Notes: a model not told the origin generated them from the letters alone. A stretch of 64,000 bases of DNA from SHVO01 sp964576515 (GCA_964576515.1 CAZNUW010000008.1:1-64000), one strand, 5' to 3'; shown: positions 1 through 9,565, counted from the stretch's first letter. Numbers and translations: made by a program.

Positions 1-344
1 TTCCTTAAAGCGGCAAGATCGGCGGCAATGGCCTTCGCGGTGCGCTTTTCCATGTTGCGGTAGCGGGCGAGGACGTCGCGTCCGAGCGCCGTGAGTTCGG
101 CGCCGCCGCCGCCGCCTTTTCCACCCTTGGTCTTTGTAACAAGGGGTGATTTGAACATCTTGTTCATGGCGTCCACCAAAAGCCAGGCGCGCCGGTAGCT
201 CATGTCCATGGCTTTCCCCGCGGCGATGATAGAGCCGCTTTGGGCGATGCCTTCGAGCAGATCGGCCTTGCCGGGGCCCAGATGGTCCTCGATGCCGAGG
301 TACACGCGAAGACGCGGGCCGATGCGGGGGGCTTTGGATGTCAT
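1..344 (-). CDS. ModE-type winged-helix transcriptional regulator (3' end cut by window)
   Basis: Reading leftwards from ATG at 344 the frame stays open to base 1, giving about 114 residues of a protein that continues outside the window. The N-terminal stretch (GPRLRVYLGIEDHLGPGKAD, then AAGKAMDMSYRRAW) matches the LysR-like helix-turn-helix of ModE, the molybdate-responsive repressor, and the glycine-rich wing (GGKGGGGAELT) is also typical. Many alphaproteobacterial members have only this DNA-binding domain and no molybdate-binding TOBE domains. Whether TOBE domains follow here cannot be seen. It is divergent from the rhodanese gene, with 68 bases between the two starts. Confidence 0.8.
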   Translation of the reverse strand, partial: MTSKAPRIGPRLRVYLGIEDHLGPGKADLLEGIAQSGSIIAAGKAMDMSYRRAWLLVDAMNKMFKSPLVTKTKGGKGGGGGAELTALGRDVLARYRNMEKRTAKAIAADLAALR

Positions 345-412
345 GCGCGCAGACTATACACAGCGGCCGCAGGGTAAACTATTCTATCGACGTCATTGTG
401 GAGTTTCCGAGA

Positions 413-751
413 ATGTCCATCCTGCCCGATCAGGTTTCCTACGTCAGCCCTCAAGAGATCAATGAATGGCGCGCGGCGGGCACCGCCGTGATCGTCGACG
501 TCCGCGAACAACAGGAATGGGACGTCGCCCATATCCCGGACGCCATCCTGATGCCGCTGTCGACCTTCGATCCGACAAAAATCCCCGACGTCGGCGGCAA
601 ACATCTGGTGTTCCATTGCAAGAGCGGCGTGCGCTGCGGCATGGCCTCGGCCAAGGCCATCGAAGCCGGCTATCCGGGCAAGATCGCGCGCATGGAAGGC
701 GGCTTCCTGGCCTGGACGCGCAACGGCTTCGAGATCGAGCAAGGCGCGTAA
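413..751 (+). CDS. single-domain rhodanese-like sulfurtransferase
   Basis: A 112-residue cytoplasmic protein made of one rhodanese domain. DVRE (29-32) is the CH2A-type motif and the active-site loop CKSGVRC carries the probable persulfide-forming Cys69. The length is that of stand-alone GlpE/PspE-like proteins. An in-frame start exists 75 bases upstream at 338, but the ATG at 413 begins just where homology starts and removes an unlikely N-terminal tail. The universal stress protein gene starts five bases downstream, so the two are probably cotranscribed. The sulfur donor and acceptor cannot be deduced. Confidence 0.88.
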   Translation: MSILPDQVSYVSPQEINEWRAAGTAVIVDVREQQEWDVAHIPDAILMPLSTFDPTKIPDVGGKHLVFHCKSGVRCGMASAKAIEAGYPGKIARMEGGFLAWTRNGFEIEQGA

Positions 752-756
752 GCCGT

Positions 757-1233
757 ATGACGACGCCGGACGTCCGCAAACCGGAAGATCACCGCCTGTT
801 CCTGGTGGTGGTGGACGACTCACCGGAGTTGCCGGCCGCGATCGCCTACGCCTGTAAACGCGCCCGCGACACCGGCGGGCGGGTCGCCCTTCTCTACGTG
901 TATCAGGTCGATCACGAGTTCCATCACTTCAAGTTCGTCTCCGAACTTGCGGACCAGGAGGCCCGGCGCGAAGCGGAAGACGTTGTACGATTGCATGCGC
1001 TGCGTATTGTGCAGGAGACCGGCCGCACGCCCGACACCTACGTGCGCCACGGCTCGCGCCGCGCGGAGTTGTTCAAACTGGTGAAGGAACACCCGGAAAT
1101 CTCGATCCTGATCCTTTCGGCGGCGCCTGGGAAAAAGCCGGGCCCCCTCGTGGAAGCTGTGACGGGAAAGTACGCCGGCAAGATCGGGATCCCGGTCACC
1201 GTAGTGCCGGGCCTGCGCGCCGCACCGGTTTAG
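757..1233 (+). CDS. universal stress protein, UspA family
   Basis: A 158-residue single Usp domain. It begins with the usual hydrophobic first strand carrying the acidic pair (LFLVVVDDSPE, about 14-24) and ends with strand-loop-strand elements ILILSAAPGK and IGIPVTVVPG, where Usp proteins bind ATP. The glycine spacing after the fourth strand is not a clean ATP-binding signature, so nucleotide binding is uncertain. It lies five bases behind the rhodanese gene, which suggests one transcript. A strong hairpin at 1264-1296 follows and may end the operon. Confidence 0.85.
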   Translation: MTTPDVRKPEDHRLFLVVVDDSPELPAAIAYACKRARDTGGRVALLYVYQVDHEFHHFKFVSELADQEARREAEDVVRLHALRIVQETGRTPDTYVRHGSRRAELFKLVKEHPEISILILSAAPGKKPGPLVEAVTGKYAGKIGIPVTVVPGLRAAPV

Positions 1234-1263
1234 GGGACGCCCCGCGACTCCATCGTCTCCGCT

Positions 1264-1296
1264 CCGGATTCGCGTTCGGGTCGAACACGAATCCGG
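1264..1296. repeat. 33-base near-perfect palindrome after the UspA gene
   Basis: Arms CCGGATTCG (1264-1272) and CGAATCCGG (1288-1296) enclose a second complementary pair GTTCG/CGAAC, giving an almost continuous stem of about 15 pairs with one mismatch. No T-run follows, so it is not a classical intrinsic terminator. It could still act as a 3' stabilising hairpin for the rhodanese-UspA transcript. The rest of the gap to 1499 shows no gene. Confidence 0.5.
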
Positions 1297-1499
1297 CGAA
1301 CCCCGGATAGATTGGACGCCCTTTTGTCCGACGATGGGTAGAATTACCTCACAAAATGCCGCGTTTTCGCGGGCGGACGGGATAAGGCGCGGATTCGGCG
1401 TGGCATTCCTGGCGTCGCGGATTTACAGCTTACAGTTGGAAGTCATGGGGCGGCAGCGCCCCTGCGTGGGCCGGGGGGCCTCGCGGGAGGATTTGGGGA

Positions 1500-2741
1500 A
1501 TGACTGTGAGCGGTCACGAAAAAGTCGTCGCGCATCCGAAGATGAACATTCAACGGCCGCAGGATCTGCGGGCGCTGGTCGAAGACCTGTCGGAATGGCG
1601 TCACAAGCCGGTCGCCAATACGCAATTATTCCTCGTGGACTCCAATGGCGCGGTGCCGGTCGCGAAACAAACGCCGGAGATGACCGCGACGTTGGTGGCG
1701 GGCCTATGTTATGTCGCCGCGCGCTACGGTGCGAAAACGTATCAGGTGGCGCCGACCGAGTACGCGCTCCTCGCGCCCGCCGACGGCCCGCGCAGCGTGG
1801 AACTGCTGCGCGACATCAAGGTGGCGCTTTTGCGCGCCGTCGAGAAACACTGTCCGGAGAATTTCGGGAATATCAATCAAGCGCGCTTCGCGATGATCAT
1901 CGATCTCACGCAGAACTTCCGGGGCGCCGCGGAACGGATCGCGAAATACACCGCCAACGCGCAGAAGGCCGCCGATCCGGAAGCCCAGAAACGCGAACTG
2001 CGCCCGTTGTCGCCGGAAGACCTGGACAACATCCTGCACGCGTTCAAGCGCTTCGGCGCCGACAAATTCCTGAAAGCCTTCATGCGCGACCAGATGGTCG
2101 TTCAGGCCCAGCCGGGCAACGCGCCGTCGCCGACCATGCACGAGTATTTCGTGAGCATGGACGCGCTGCGAAAGCCGCTGTTCATCGACGTGGAGATGCG
2201 CGCCTCCGGCCCGCTGTTCAATGAGTTCACCCGCGTGCTGGACCAAATCGTGCTGCGATCGTTCTCGCACATGGCCGACGTGACGCCGATGCCGTTCTCG
2301 CTGAACGTCAACGTCGTTACCACCTTCACCGCCGCGTTCGCCGACTTCATGGACCACACGCCGAAAGACGTCCTGTCGCGCATGGTGTTTGAATTCCGCC
2401 AAGCCGATATCGTGGAGCACTTCGACGAATTCGAGGTCGCCCGCGGTATGATCAAGGCAATGGGCGCGAATATCGGCGTGGACAAGATCTTCCCGCAGAC
2501 CCTGGGGCTCGTGGACCTTGATTATATCGGCGCGAAGTACGCCAAGGTGCACTGGCGCACCGGCGCGGAAGACTTGCTGCGCGAGCGGGGCAAGACCTTC
2601 AAATACATGCGCAGTTGCGGCATCCAGCCCGTCCTGATCCGCGTCGACAGCGCGCAGGCCTTGGCGCTTGGCGCGGAACTGGGCGTCGACATGTTCCAGG
2701 GCTTCGCCATCGACGACATGCTGCGCCAGAAGGCGGCGTAG
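1500..2741 (+). CDS. degenerate EAL-like domain protein
   Basis: A 413-residue protein with no signal peptide or clear membrane segment. The C-terminal half has the outline of an EAL (cyclic-di-GMP phosphodiesterase) TIM barrel: FSLNVNVVT (about 265), FEFRQADIVEH (about 300), DLDYIGAKYAKVHW and a terminal VDMFQGFAIDD resembling the QGY ending of EAL proteins. The metal-binding EAL glutamate and the DDFG loop are missing, so hydrolysis is unlikely. It more probably binds nucleotide or a protein partner. The first 200 residues match no domain I recognise. It appears to be transcribed alone and converges with the hydroxypyruvate isomerase gene. Confidence 0.6.
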   Translation: MTVSGHEKVVAHPKMNIQRPQDLRALVEDLSEWRHKPVANTQLFLVDSNGAVPVAKQTPEMTATLVAGLCYVAARYGAKTYQVAPTEYALLAPADGPRSVELLRDIKVALLRAVEKHCPENFGNINQARFAMIIDLTQNFRGAAERIAKYTANAQKAADPEAQKRELRPLSPEDLDNILHAFKRFGADKFLKAFMRDQMVVQAQPGNAPSPTMHEYFVSMDALRKPLFIDVEMRASGPLFNEFTRVLDQIVLRSFSHMADVTPMPFSLNVNVVTTFTAAFADFMDHTPKDVLSRMVFEFRQADIVEHFDEFEVARGMIKAMGANIGVDKIFPQTLGLVDLDYIGAKYAKVHWRTGAEDLLRERGKTFKYMRSCGIQPVLIRVDSAQALALGAELGVDMFQGFAIDDMLRQKAA

Positions 2742-2747
2742 AGGACG

Positions 2748-3527
2748 CTAGGCCATTAGGCCCAGCCCCCAGTCCTTGCCCCACCCCAGGCCACGCAGCG
2801 TATCGCCGCGTGGAGTGTATTCGGTGCCGACCCAGCCGTCGTAACCTTGGGCGTCCAGAAAATCGAAGATGAACCGCCAGTTCACCTCGTTGAACTTGTC
2901 GGGCTCGTGCCGGCCCGGCACGCCCGCGACCTGGATATGGCCGATGATATCGAGATTGTTCTCGAGGAATTCCGCCAAGTTCCCCTGCGCGCGCTGGGCA
3001 TGATAAGCGTCAAAAAGCAGCTTGAGGTTCTTGTGCTCCAGACGGCGCACGATGTCCGCGGCTTGATCGGGAAACACGAGATAGTAGTCGGGCATCACGA
3101 TATTCTCGATCACCACCTCGATACCGTATTCCTTCGCCCGATCCGCCGCGTAAACGATGTTCTTCTCATAGGTGGCGTCGGCGCTGTCGGGATCGGTCAG
3201 CACGCACCCGGCCATCACGTGAATGCGGGCGCATTCTGCGGTATCGGCGAATTCAAGCGCCACGTCGATGCTGTCGCGGAACTCCTCCTCGCGCCCGGCG
3301 ATGGCGGCGAGGCCACGATCGCCCGCCTCCCAATTGCCGGGCGGCGCGTTCATCGCCGCGAATTTCACGCCCGCCGTCCCGCACGCATCCGCGATATCAA
3401 TGGCGTCGACATGATACGGAAGCTGGCATTCCACCGCCTTGTAGCCGGCGTCCGCCGCCGCCTGAATGCGCGCGATAAACGGGTGTTCGGGAAACATCAG
3501 CGAGATGTTGGCGGCGAAGCGCGGCAT
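2748..3527 (-). CDS. hyi: hydroxypyruvate isomerase family TIM-barrel protein
   Basis: 259 residues, the usual size for Hyi. It has the xylose-isomerase-like barrel pattern: FAANISLMFPE at the N-terminus, YKAVECQLPY, the metal-site strands VVIENI and LLFDAYHAQ, GHIQVAGVPGRHEP and a C-terminal GWVGTEYTPRGDT. These match hydroxypyruvate isomerase (EC 5.3.1.22), which interconverts hydroxypyruvate and tartronate semialdehyde in glyoxylate metabolism. Related OtnI/YgbM proteins act on other substrates and cannot be excluded. The start at 3527 follows the ELM1-family gene by 11 bases on the same strand. No glyoxylate carboligase or tartronate semialdehyde reductase gene is nearby. Confidence 0.8.
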   Translation of the reverse strand: MPRFAANISLMFPEHPFIARIQAAADAGYKAVECQLPYHVDAIDIADACGTAGVKFAAMNAPPGNWEAGDRGLAAIAGREEEFRDSIDVALEFADTAECARIHVMAGCVLTDPDSADATYEKNIVYAADRAKEYGIEVVIENIVMPDYYLVFPDQAADIVRRLEHKNLKLLFDAYHAQRAQGNLAEFLENNLDIIGHIQVAGVPGRHEPDKFNEVNWRFIFDFLDAQGYDGWVGTEYTPRGDTLRGLGWGKDWGLGLMA

Positions 3528-3538
3528 AGAGATGTCCT

Positions 3539-4525
3539 TCAGGTCCAAGCGCGGCGGATGAGGCCGTCGATCTTTTGCGCCACAACGGTGGCGGCGTTTA
3601 GAGCGGGATGCGTCCAAGGTTCGGAGCCGCCGTCGAACGGCCGCGCGAAATTTTCGGCGTAGAGATCGCGGTGAAGGCGCGCATGCTTCGGCGCGACCAT
3701 CCCTTCCGGCGCGTAGATATAGACAGGCGCGGATGCAGCGCAAGCTTCGGAACACATCGAGACGGAATCACCCGTGACGACGATCGCATCCGCCAGCGCG
3801 AGATACCCGAAGTAGGGATTGTCCCCGCCCCTGCCCCAGAAAAACGCGTGGTGAGGCACCGTGAGCGTTTCGGCAAGCGCGGCTTCGGCGGCCGCGCCCG
3901 TCCGGCGCGACGTAGCGAGCAGCACGCTTCCCCCAAGACGCGACACGAAACCGGACACCTCGACGCCGAGCGTTCGCGCCAAATCGACCGGGAACGGCTT
4001 GCTGTGGGTGGCCCCGCCGACCATGAGCGCGACATACGGCCGGGCAAGACCGGTGATGCGTCCGGCCCAAGCATCGGCCGCGCTGGCGAGGCGCGCGGAC
4101 GTGAGGCGATGCGGGGCGCCGGTGATGCGTATGACGTTGGGCGCATCGCCCTCCGGGCGGACGCAATCGTGACGCGGCACCGCGATGAGATCGAAGTCCT
4201 CCGCCCCGCGGCGTCCGGGATTCATCACATGCGCGAGCATGACGGGCTTGCCGGCGTTCTTTTTGATCCAGCGGGCGATGGGCGCGGTGCGGCGGCCGGC
4301 CGCGATCACCACGTCCGGCCACGGCGGGCCGAAGGTCATCCGGGTCTCGGGCGCGAGGCCGATCAGGCTGGCGCCGGTCAGGGCATTCGGGAGACGGGCG
4401 AGCGGATTATAGCGAATCGGGATCGTCTTGAACGGGCGCGCAAGCGCCTCGGCGACGCCCACAGCCTGGGCGACGTTTCCGGCGCGGTCATCGGTTAGAA
4501 CCCAAATCAGCGGCTGATTGTGCAT
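3539..4525 (-). CDS. mitochondrial fission ELM1-family protein (DUF1022)
   Basis: 328 residues beginning IWVLTDDRAGNVAQAVGVAE, which is characteristic of the ELM1/DUF1022 family shared by alphaproteobacteria and plants. Further family landmarks are VVIAAGRRTAPIARWIKK, a VALMVGGATHSKPF segment resembling a nucleotide-sugar-binding strand, and ADAIVVTGDSVSMCSEA. The two Rossmann-like halves suggest a GT-B glycosyltransferase-like fold. Bacterial members have no settled function. It is the first gene of an operon with hydroxypyruvate isomerase and is divergent from pyrE, with 96 bases between the starts. Confidence 0.75.
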   Translation of the reverse strand: MHNQPLIWVLTDDRAGNVAQAVGVAEALARPFKTIPIRYNPLARLPNALTGASLIGLAPETRMTFGPPWPDVVIAAGRRTAPIARWIKKNAGKPVMLAHVMNPGRRGAEDFDLIAVPRHDCVRPEGDAPNVIRITGAPHRLTSARLASAADAWAGRITGLARPYVALMVGGATHSKPFPVDLARTLGVEVSGFVSRLGGSVLLATSRRTGAAAEAALAETLTVPHHAFFWGRGGDNPYFGYLALADAIVVTGDSVSMCSEACAASAPVYIYAPEGMVAPKHARLHRDLYAENFARPFDGGSEPWTHPALNAATVVAQKIDGLIRRAWT

Positions 4526-4621
4526 GCGTTATCCGTCAGGGGCTTTCCTATAGCACGGCGTGCGCAATGCCGCTAAATAGACCGCCGATTTTGACACGCC
4601 GGAAACGATAGGGATCAACGC

Positions 4622-5305
4622 ATGGCATCTGCGCGCAACAGCCGTCAGGTCGCGGCCGGAAGAACGGTCGCCAAGTTCCTGTTGGACATCAAAGCGGTGA
4701 ACTTCCGCCCGCAGGAGCCCTATACCCTCACGGCCGGTTGGGCGAGCCCGGTCTATATCGATTGCCGCAAGGTGATCTCGTTCCCTGAGGCGCGCCAGAC
4801 CATCACCAAACTTGCCAAGGACGAGATTCTCGAGTCCATCGGCGTCAAGATCGATACGGTGGCCGGCGGCGAGACGGCGGGCATCCCCTACGCCGCCTGG
4901 ATTTCCGACGCCCTCAACGTTCCCATGCAATACGTGCGCAAGAAGCCCAAGGGCTTCGGCCGCATGGCGCAGATCGAAGGCGAGTTGCACGAGGGTCAGA
5001 ACGTCATCCTGGTCGAAGACCTGGCCAGCAGCGGCGATTCCAAGATCGGTTTCGTCAAGGCCCTGCGCGACGCGGGCGCGACCTGCGATCATTGCCTGGT
5101 GGTTTTCTTCTACGGCGCCTTCCCGGGTGCGATCGAGATGCTGGCGAAAGAAGGCATCGCGCTGCACTACCTCGCCACTTGGGAAGACGTGATCGCGGTG
5201 GCCGAGGAAGGTAAGTACTTCCCGGCCGACGCCATCGCCGGTGTGCAGGAGTTCCTGAAGGATCCGATTGGGTGGTCGGTTTCCCACGGCGGCAAGGGCG
5301 CGTAA
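4622..5305 (+). CDS. pyrE: orotate phosphoribosyltransferase
   Basis: 227 residues. It transfers orotate to PRPP to form orotidine 5'-phosphate in de novo pyrimidine synthesis (EC 2.4.2.10). The PRPP-binding loop VILVEDLASSGDS (128-140) is the PyrE signature, and the KKPKGFG stretch (108-114) supplies catalytic lysines of the flexible loop. TAGWASPVYIDCRK (37-50) is the conserved orotate-side region. It stands alone between divergent ELM1 and convergent SRAP genes. Confidence 0.95.
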   Translation: MASARNSRQVAAGRTVAKFLLDIKAVNFRPQEPYTLTAGWASPVYIDCRKVISFPEARQTITKLAKDEILESIGVKIDTVAGGETAGIPYAAWISDALNVPMQYVRKKPKGFGRMAQIEGELHEGQNVILVEDLASSGDSKIGFVKALRDAGATCDHCLVVFFYGAFPGAIEMLAKEGIALHYLATWEDVIAVAEEGKYFPADAIAGVQEFLKDPIGWSVSHGGKGA

Positions 5306-5314
5306 TCGCGCACT

Positions 5315-6016
5315 CTAAAACAGCGATGGCTGACGCGGCGGTTCCGGCGTCAGTAAAGACTCATCGTCTTCGGCACCCGCTTTGTTCAGGCGGCGGCTGA
5401 CAGGGCGGACCGTCATTGCGTCGGCGGGATATCGCTTCAGAAGATCGAGGGCCGCGCCGACGCCGACGTTCTCGGCATCGAGCCATGGCTCCCACACCTC
5501 CTTCGGCAAAATGACCGGCATGCGGTCGTGGATCGGCGCGATCAAACTGTTTGCGTCAGTACAGATGATCGTAAAGCTCTCAAGGGGCGCGCCGCCCTTC
5601 TCCCATGTCTCGAAAAGACCGGCGAAGGCGAAAGGCGCGCCGTCCTTCATCTCGAACAGCATCGGCTGTTTCTCGCCGCCCTCTGTGCGCCATTCATAAA
5701 ATCCGTCGGCGAGCACCAAACAGCGGCGCAGCCGCATCGCGTCGCGGAACGTCGGCTTTTCGGCGACCGTCTCGGCACGCGCGTTGATCTGGCCCGATCC
5801 GACGGGCGCGCCGTCGCGGGGACCGGGGGACCATGCGGGGATCAAGCCCCAACGGATCATGGAAATCTGGCGGCCCGTCGGCATCCGGCGCACCACCGGC
5901 GCCTCCTGGGTGGGCGCAATATTGTAGCGCGGCTGAAGATTGAGCCGCGTCCCCGTGAGACTGAACTCGTCGAACACACGCCCCGTCGGCGCGACAAGTT
6001 TGTAGCGGCCGCACAT
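5315..6016 (-). CDS. SOS response-associated peptidase (SRAP / HMCES-YedK family)
   Basis: 233 residues. Cys2 directly follows the initiator Met (MCGRY), and this Cys forms a thiazolidine crosslink with abasic sites in single-stranded DNA. The other active-site residues are visible: Asn78 in GQINARAETV, Glu108 in DGFYEW, and the His of HDRMPVIL. The protein shields abasic sites at replication forks. It is on the same strand as the S1/P1 nuclease gene and starts three bases after that gene's stop, so the two are probably cotranscribed. No LexA box was recognised. Confidence 0.9.
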   Translation of the reverse strand: MCGRYKLVAPTGRVFDEFSLTGTRLNLQPRYNIAPTQEAPVVRRMPTGRQISMIRWGLIPAWSPGPRDGAPVGSGQINARAETVAEKPTFRDAMRLRRCLVLADGFYEWRTEGGEKQPMLFEMKDGAPFAFAGLFETWEKGGAPLESFTIICTDANSLIAPIHDRMPVILPKEVWEPWLDAENVGVGAALDLLKRYPADAMTVRPVSRRLNKAGAEDDESLLTPEPPRQPSLF

Positions 6017-6019
6017 GGA

Positions 6020-6820
6020 TCAGCGCAGCACTTCGTTGAGCAGATGCCCCAAGCGCATTCCCGCTTTGGCGATGCGGTCGTGCGCCACGCTCAAGTTCTG
6101 GGCGACATAGACGTCGTCGAACACAAGACCGCCGGGGTTGCCGACATACCCCGTTGCGGGCGTGCGCATAATCCAGAGGCTCTCGGTCGCCCACTCGGCC
6201 GGCAGCGCCGCAATCCAGTCGACGAACAAGCGGTCGAGGGGCGTGTAGGCGTGATAGGTGTTGGCGAGCGCTTCGAGCTTCGCGGGATCGGTCGCGACAA
6301 GATCGGCGTCCCACATGGCGCGCATCGTGGTCTCGCGGCCCAGGAACGTCGCGGGAATATCGGCCCCGCCGTTGTCCTCGGCGAACCCGATCCGCAACGG
6401 CTGATGAATATCGCCGACAAAGTGCGCAAGGAATTTGAGCGCGGCCGCGCGGTCTTCACGGGGTGCGTCGTTTTTCAGAACTTCGACGTTGCGCTCGATC
6501 TCGCGCAGAAGACAACTGCGACCTTCCGGGCAATCGCGGCTCATATCGATTTCGCGCGCCGACTTGGGAATCCGGACATCATGCCAAGCGGCGGTCTCGG
6601 GATGTTCCTCGGCATGACGATCCGCCCAAGTGCAGGCGTGGGCGAATTCCTGCTCGGTCGTAATCTGGAGCAGGTCTTTGACGCGCGTGAGCGGCGTTTC
6701 CATCAGCTCATCCCAGGCCACCTGGCAGACAAGCCGATGACCGGCGTCGCCCCACGCCGCCCCTGGCCGGGGCGCAAGCGTGAGAGCGAGAGCAAGACTT
6801 AAGGTGAAGCGGACGAGCAT
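6020..6820 (-). CDS. secreted S1/P1-family zinc nuclease
   Basis: 266 residues with a signal peptide of about 22 residues (hydrophobic core LSLALALTLA, cleavage after GAA). The mature protein would start at Trp23 of WGDAGHR, as required because the N-terminal Trp amine and carbonyl ligate zinc in this family. The remaining zinc ligands sit in CTWADRH, AAWHDV and LAHFVGDIHQPL. The enzyme cleaves single-stranded nucleic acids at phosphodiester or 3'-nucleotide bonds, presumably in the periplasm or outside the cell. It lies between the sensor kinase gene and the SRAP gene, all on one strand. Confidence 0.88.
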   Translation of the reverse strand: MLVRFTLSLALALTLAPRPGAAWGDAGHRLVCQVAWDELMETPLTRVKDLLQITTEQEFAHACTWADRHAEEHPETAAWHDVRIPKSAREIDMSRDCPEGRSCLLREIERNVEVLKNDAPREDRAAALKFLAHFVGDIHQPLRIGFAEDNGGADIPATFLGRETTMRAMWDADLVATDPAKLEALANTYHAYTPLDRLFVDWIAALPAEWATESLWIMRTPATGYVGNPGGLVFDDVYVAQNLSVAHDRIAKAGMRLGHLLNEVLR

Positions 6821-6906
6821 GCTTTCCCCAGTTTGGAAGTGGGCCCATATCAGGAGCCGCCATCATAGGGGAAGCGGCGGCGCTCCGCACGGGCGCCGCC
6901 CTGATT

Positions 6907-8483
6907 CTAGCCGTGCAGGTCTTCCTCGGCCCCGACCAAGGGCAGAACCACGGTGACGCGCAGACCGCCCTCCGCGCGGTTCTCGAGTTCGACGTCGCCA
7001 CCCATGCTCCGGATGCCGTTGCGGGCGATGGTCAGCCCGAGCCCGGCCCCGCCGGTTTCGCGGGAGCGTGAAGATTCCAGGCGGACAAAAGGTTGGAACA
7101 CGCGGTCCATTTCATGGAGCGGGATGCCGGGGCCGGTATCGTCGACATAGAGCCGGAGTTCGGTGGCCATCGGCGCGAGCGTCACGTGCGCCGTCTTGCC
7201 GTACTTGAGCGCATTGTCGACAAGATTGGTGATGGCGCGCTTGAAAGCCAGGGGCCGGGTCAGGAATTCGTAGCTGTCGGGCCCGGTATAGCCCACCTGG
7301 CGGCCGGAGAACCCGAACTCGCCACACAGCGCGGCCGTGACGGCCGCGATGTCGATGGGAGAGGCCGGTTCATTGGCGGCATCGTCGCGGGCGAAGACGA
7401 GGGTTTCGGCGATCATCGCCTCCATCTCGTTCAGATCATGCATCATCTTGTCGCGCTGCTGGTCGTCGTCGACGAACTCGGCGCGCAGACGCAAGCGGGT
7501 GATGGGAGTGCGCAGATCGTGCGAGATGGCCGCAAGCATCTGCGTCCGGTCCTGGATGTAGCGTTTCACGCGCGTCTGCATGGTGTTGAAGGCGAGCGTC
7601 GCGCGGCGCACCTCCGGCGGCCCCTTCTCGTTCAAGGGTTCCGCATTCACGTCGACACCCAGACGTTCCGCGGCCGCGGCGAAAACGGAGAGCGGCGCGG
7701 TCGCGCGCGTAACGCCCCACAACGCGACCGCCATGAGGAGGACGGACACGGCGGCGAGCCAGGACGGGAAAGCGGTGAGCCCATAAGGCTCGGCGATGTT
7801 GAGGACGATGCGGGCGTTGAACCAGCGTTCGCTGTTCGGCGGACGGAGCGACACCCGGAACATGGCGGCGTCGGCGACGGGCAAAGTGCCCCCGAGAGAC
7901 CGCAGGCTGTGGAATGCACGGCGCGAAAAGAGATCTTCGATCGACATCGGACCGTCGCGCGGGCGGGCCTTGGTGCCGGAGGCGAAACCGTCCGGCACAT
8001 CGAGCGGCGCCACGTCCTCAGGCCGGCCTTGTGAGAAATCCCCCATCGGGAAATGCGGATCGCGGTCGGTGACCTGATCCATGGATTCCATGAACGGCAG
8101 GTTCTCGAACGCGCGGTCGTCGAACAGGCTGTCGGCGCGAATTTCAGCGTCGCGCGGGAATTCGCGCCTGAGGACGCGCAGGAAGATGCGCGAGGGAAGC
8201 TGCCGGTCGGAGACGCGCACCAGCGGGGCCTCGTTGAAGGTCATGCGCATGACCGGCGAGTTCAGACGCTGGAGAAGCTCGATCTGATCCTGGCGCGTCG
8301 GCGCGCGCTCCAGCATACGCCGGATCACGATGATCTGTTCGGCCGCCTGGGTGGCGGCGCCCACCGCCGCCGCCTCGTCGCGGAAGCCGTAGTAAAAGAA
8401 CAGAGCGGCCAGGTTGGTCCCGACGACCACCAGCAACAGAACCGCGAACACCCGAGCCCGAAGGCTGAGTGGCGGCACTAATC

Positions 8484-8487
<4 letters not shown>
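6907..8487 (-). CDS. EnvZ-like membrane sensor histidine kinase
   Basis: 526 residues. It has TM1 at about 10-35 (VFAVLLLVVVGTNLAALFFY), a large periplasmic region of about 200 residues, TM2 at about 240-262, a HAMP domain, a HisKA box with ISHDLRTPITRLRLRAE (phosphoacceptor His), and a HATPase domain with NLVDNALKYG, DTGPGIP and GGAGLGLTI. Its start overlaps the stop of the upstream response regulator gene by four bases (ATGA), so translation is coupled and the two form a cognate pair. The periplasmic domain is longer than in EnvZ and its signal is unknown. Confidence 0.92.
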
Positions 8488-9218
<731 letters not shown>

Positions 9219-9331
9219 GTTTAAACCCAGGCTGTCATCAGGAATGTCCCCAAATTTTATGGAGGACGCCTCTCATCTCCAAGAAACCATTGGATAAAAT
9301 AGTGCAACGCGCTGTATCTGCGCCCACGCCT

Positions 9332-9351
9332 GTTACATCAGGTTACATCAA
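9332..9351. promoter_or_regulatory. tandem direct repeat, candidate OmpR-type operator
   Basis: GTTACATCAG is followed immediately by GTTACATCAA, so two nearly identical ten-base units sit exactly one helical turn apart. OmpR/PhoB-family dimers bind head to tail to direct repeats of 10-11 bases. A partial third copy, GTTACAG, begins 22 bases after the second. The site lies upstream of the OmpR-like gene, which points to autoregulation, and it could also affect the divergent radical SAM gene. Confidence 0.45.
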
Positions 9352-9480
9352 TACGGGGCGCGCGTTACAGCCCGCCCCCGGACACGACATGAGGGGGTTA
9401 CCTTGCCACACCAAACTCCAGGGCATCGGATGAAGCGCCGGTCGCCTTGGGAAATCCCCCCTTCCCCAGACCGGAACAGA

Positions 9481-9522
9481 CCCGGGCGGTTGCCCCCCAA
9501 TCGCCCGGGTTCATTTTATCCA
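9481..9522 (+). terminator. terminator-like hairpin with no upstream gene on this strand
   Basis: CCCGGGCG (9481-9488) pairs with CGCCCGGG (9502-9509), followed by a T-rich tract starting TTCATTTTATCC. It looks like an intrinsic terminator on the + strand, yet the nearest upstream + strand gene is kilobases away. It may end a short unannotated transcript or form part of the radical SAM leader. Confidence 0.35.
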
Positions 9523-9565
9523 TATTGTTCTTGTTTTGTTCTTTTTCGACGCCTATGATTCCGGG

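Larger units (their letters stand above)
9219..9565. other. divergent intergenic region between response regulator and radical SAM genes
   Basis: These 347 bases separate two divergent genes. They hold the tandem GTTACATCA repeats (9332-9351) with a further GTTACAG at 9364-9370, and a GC-rich hairpin followed by a T-rich stretch (9481-9520). I find no convincing coding sequence. A small RNA ending at the hairpin is possible. Confidence 0.5.
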
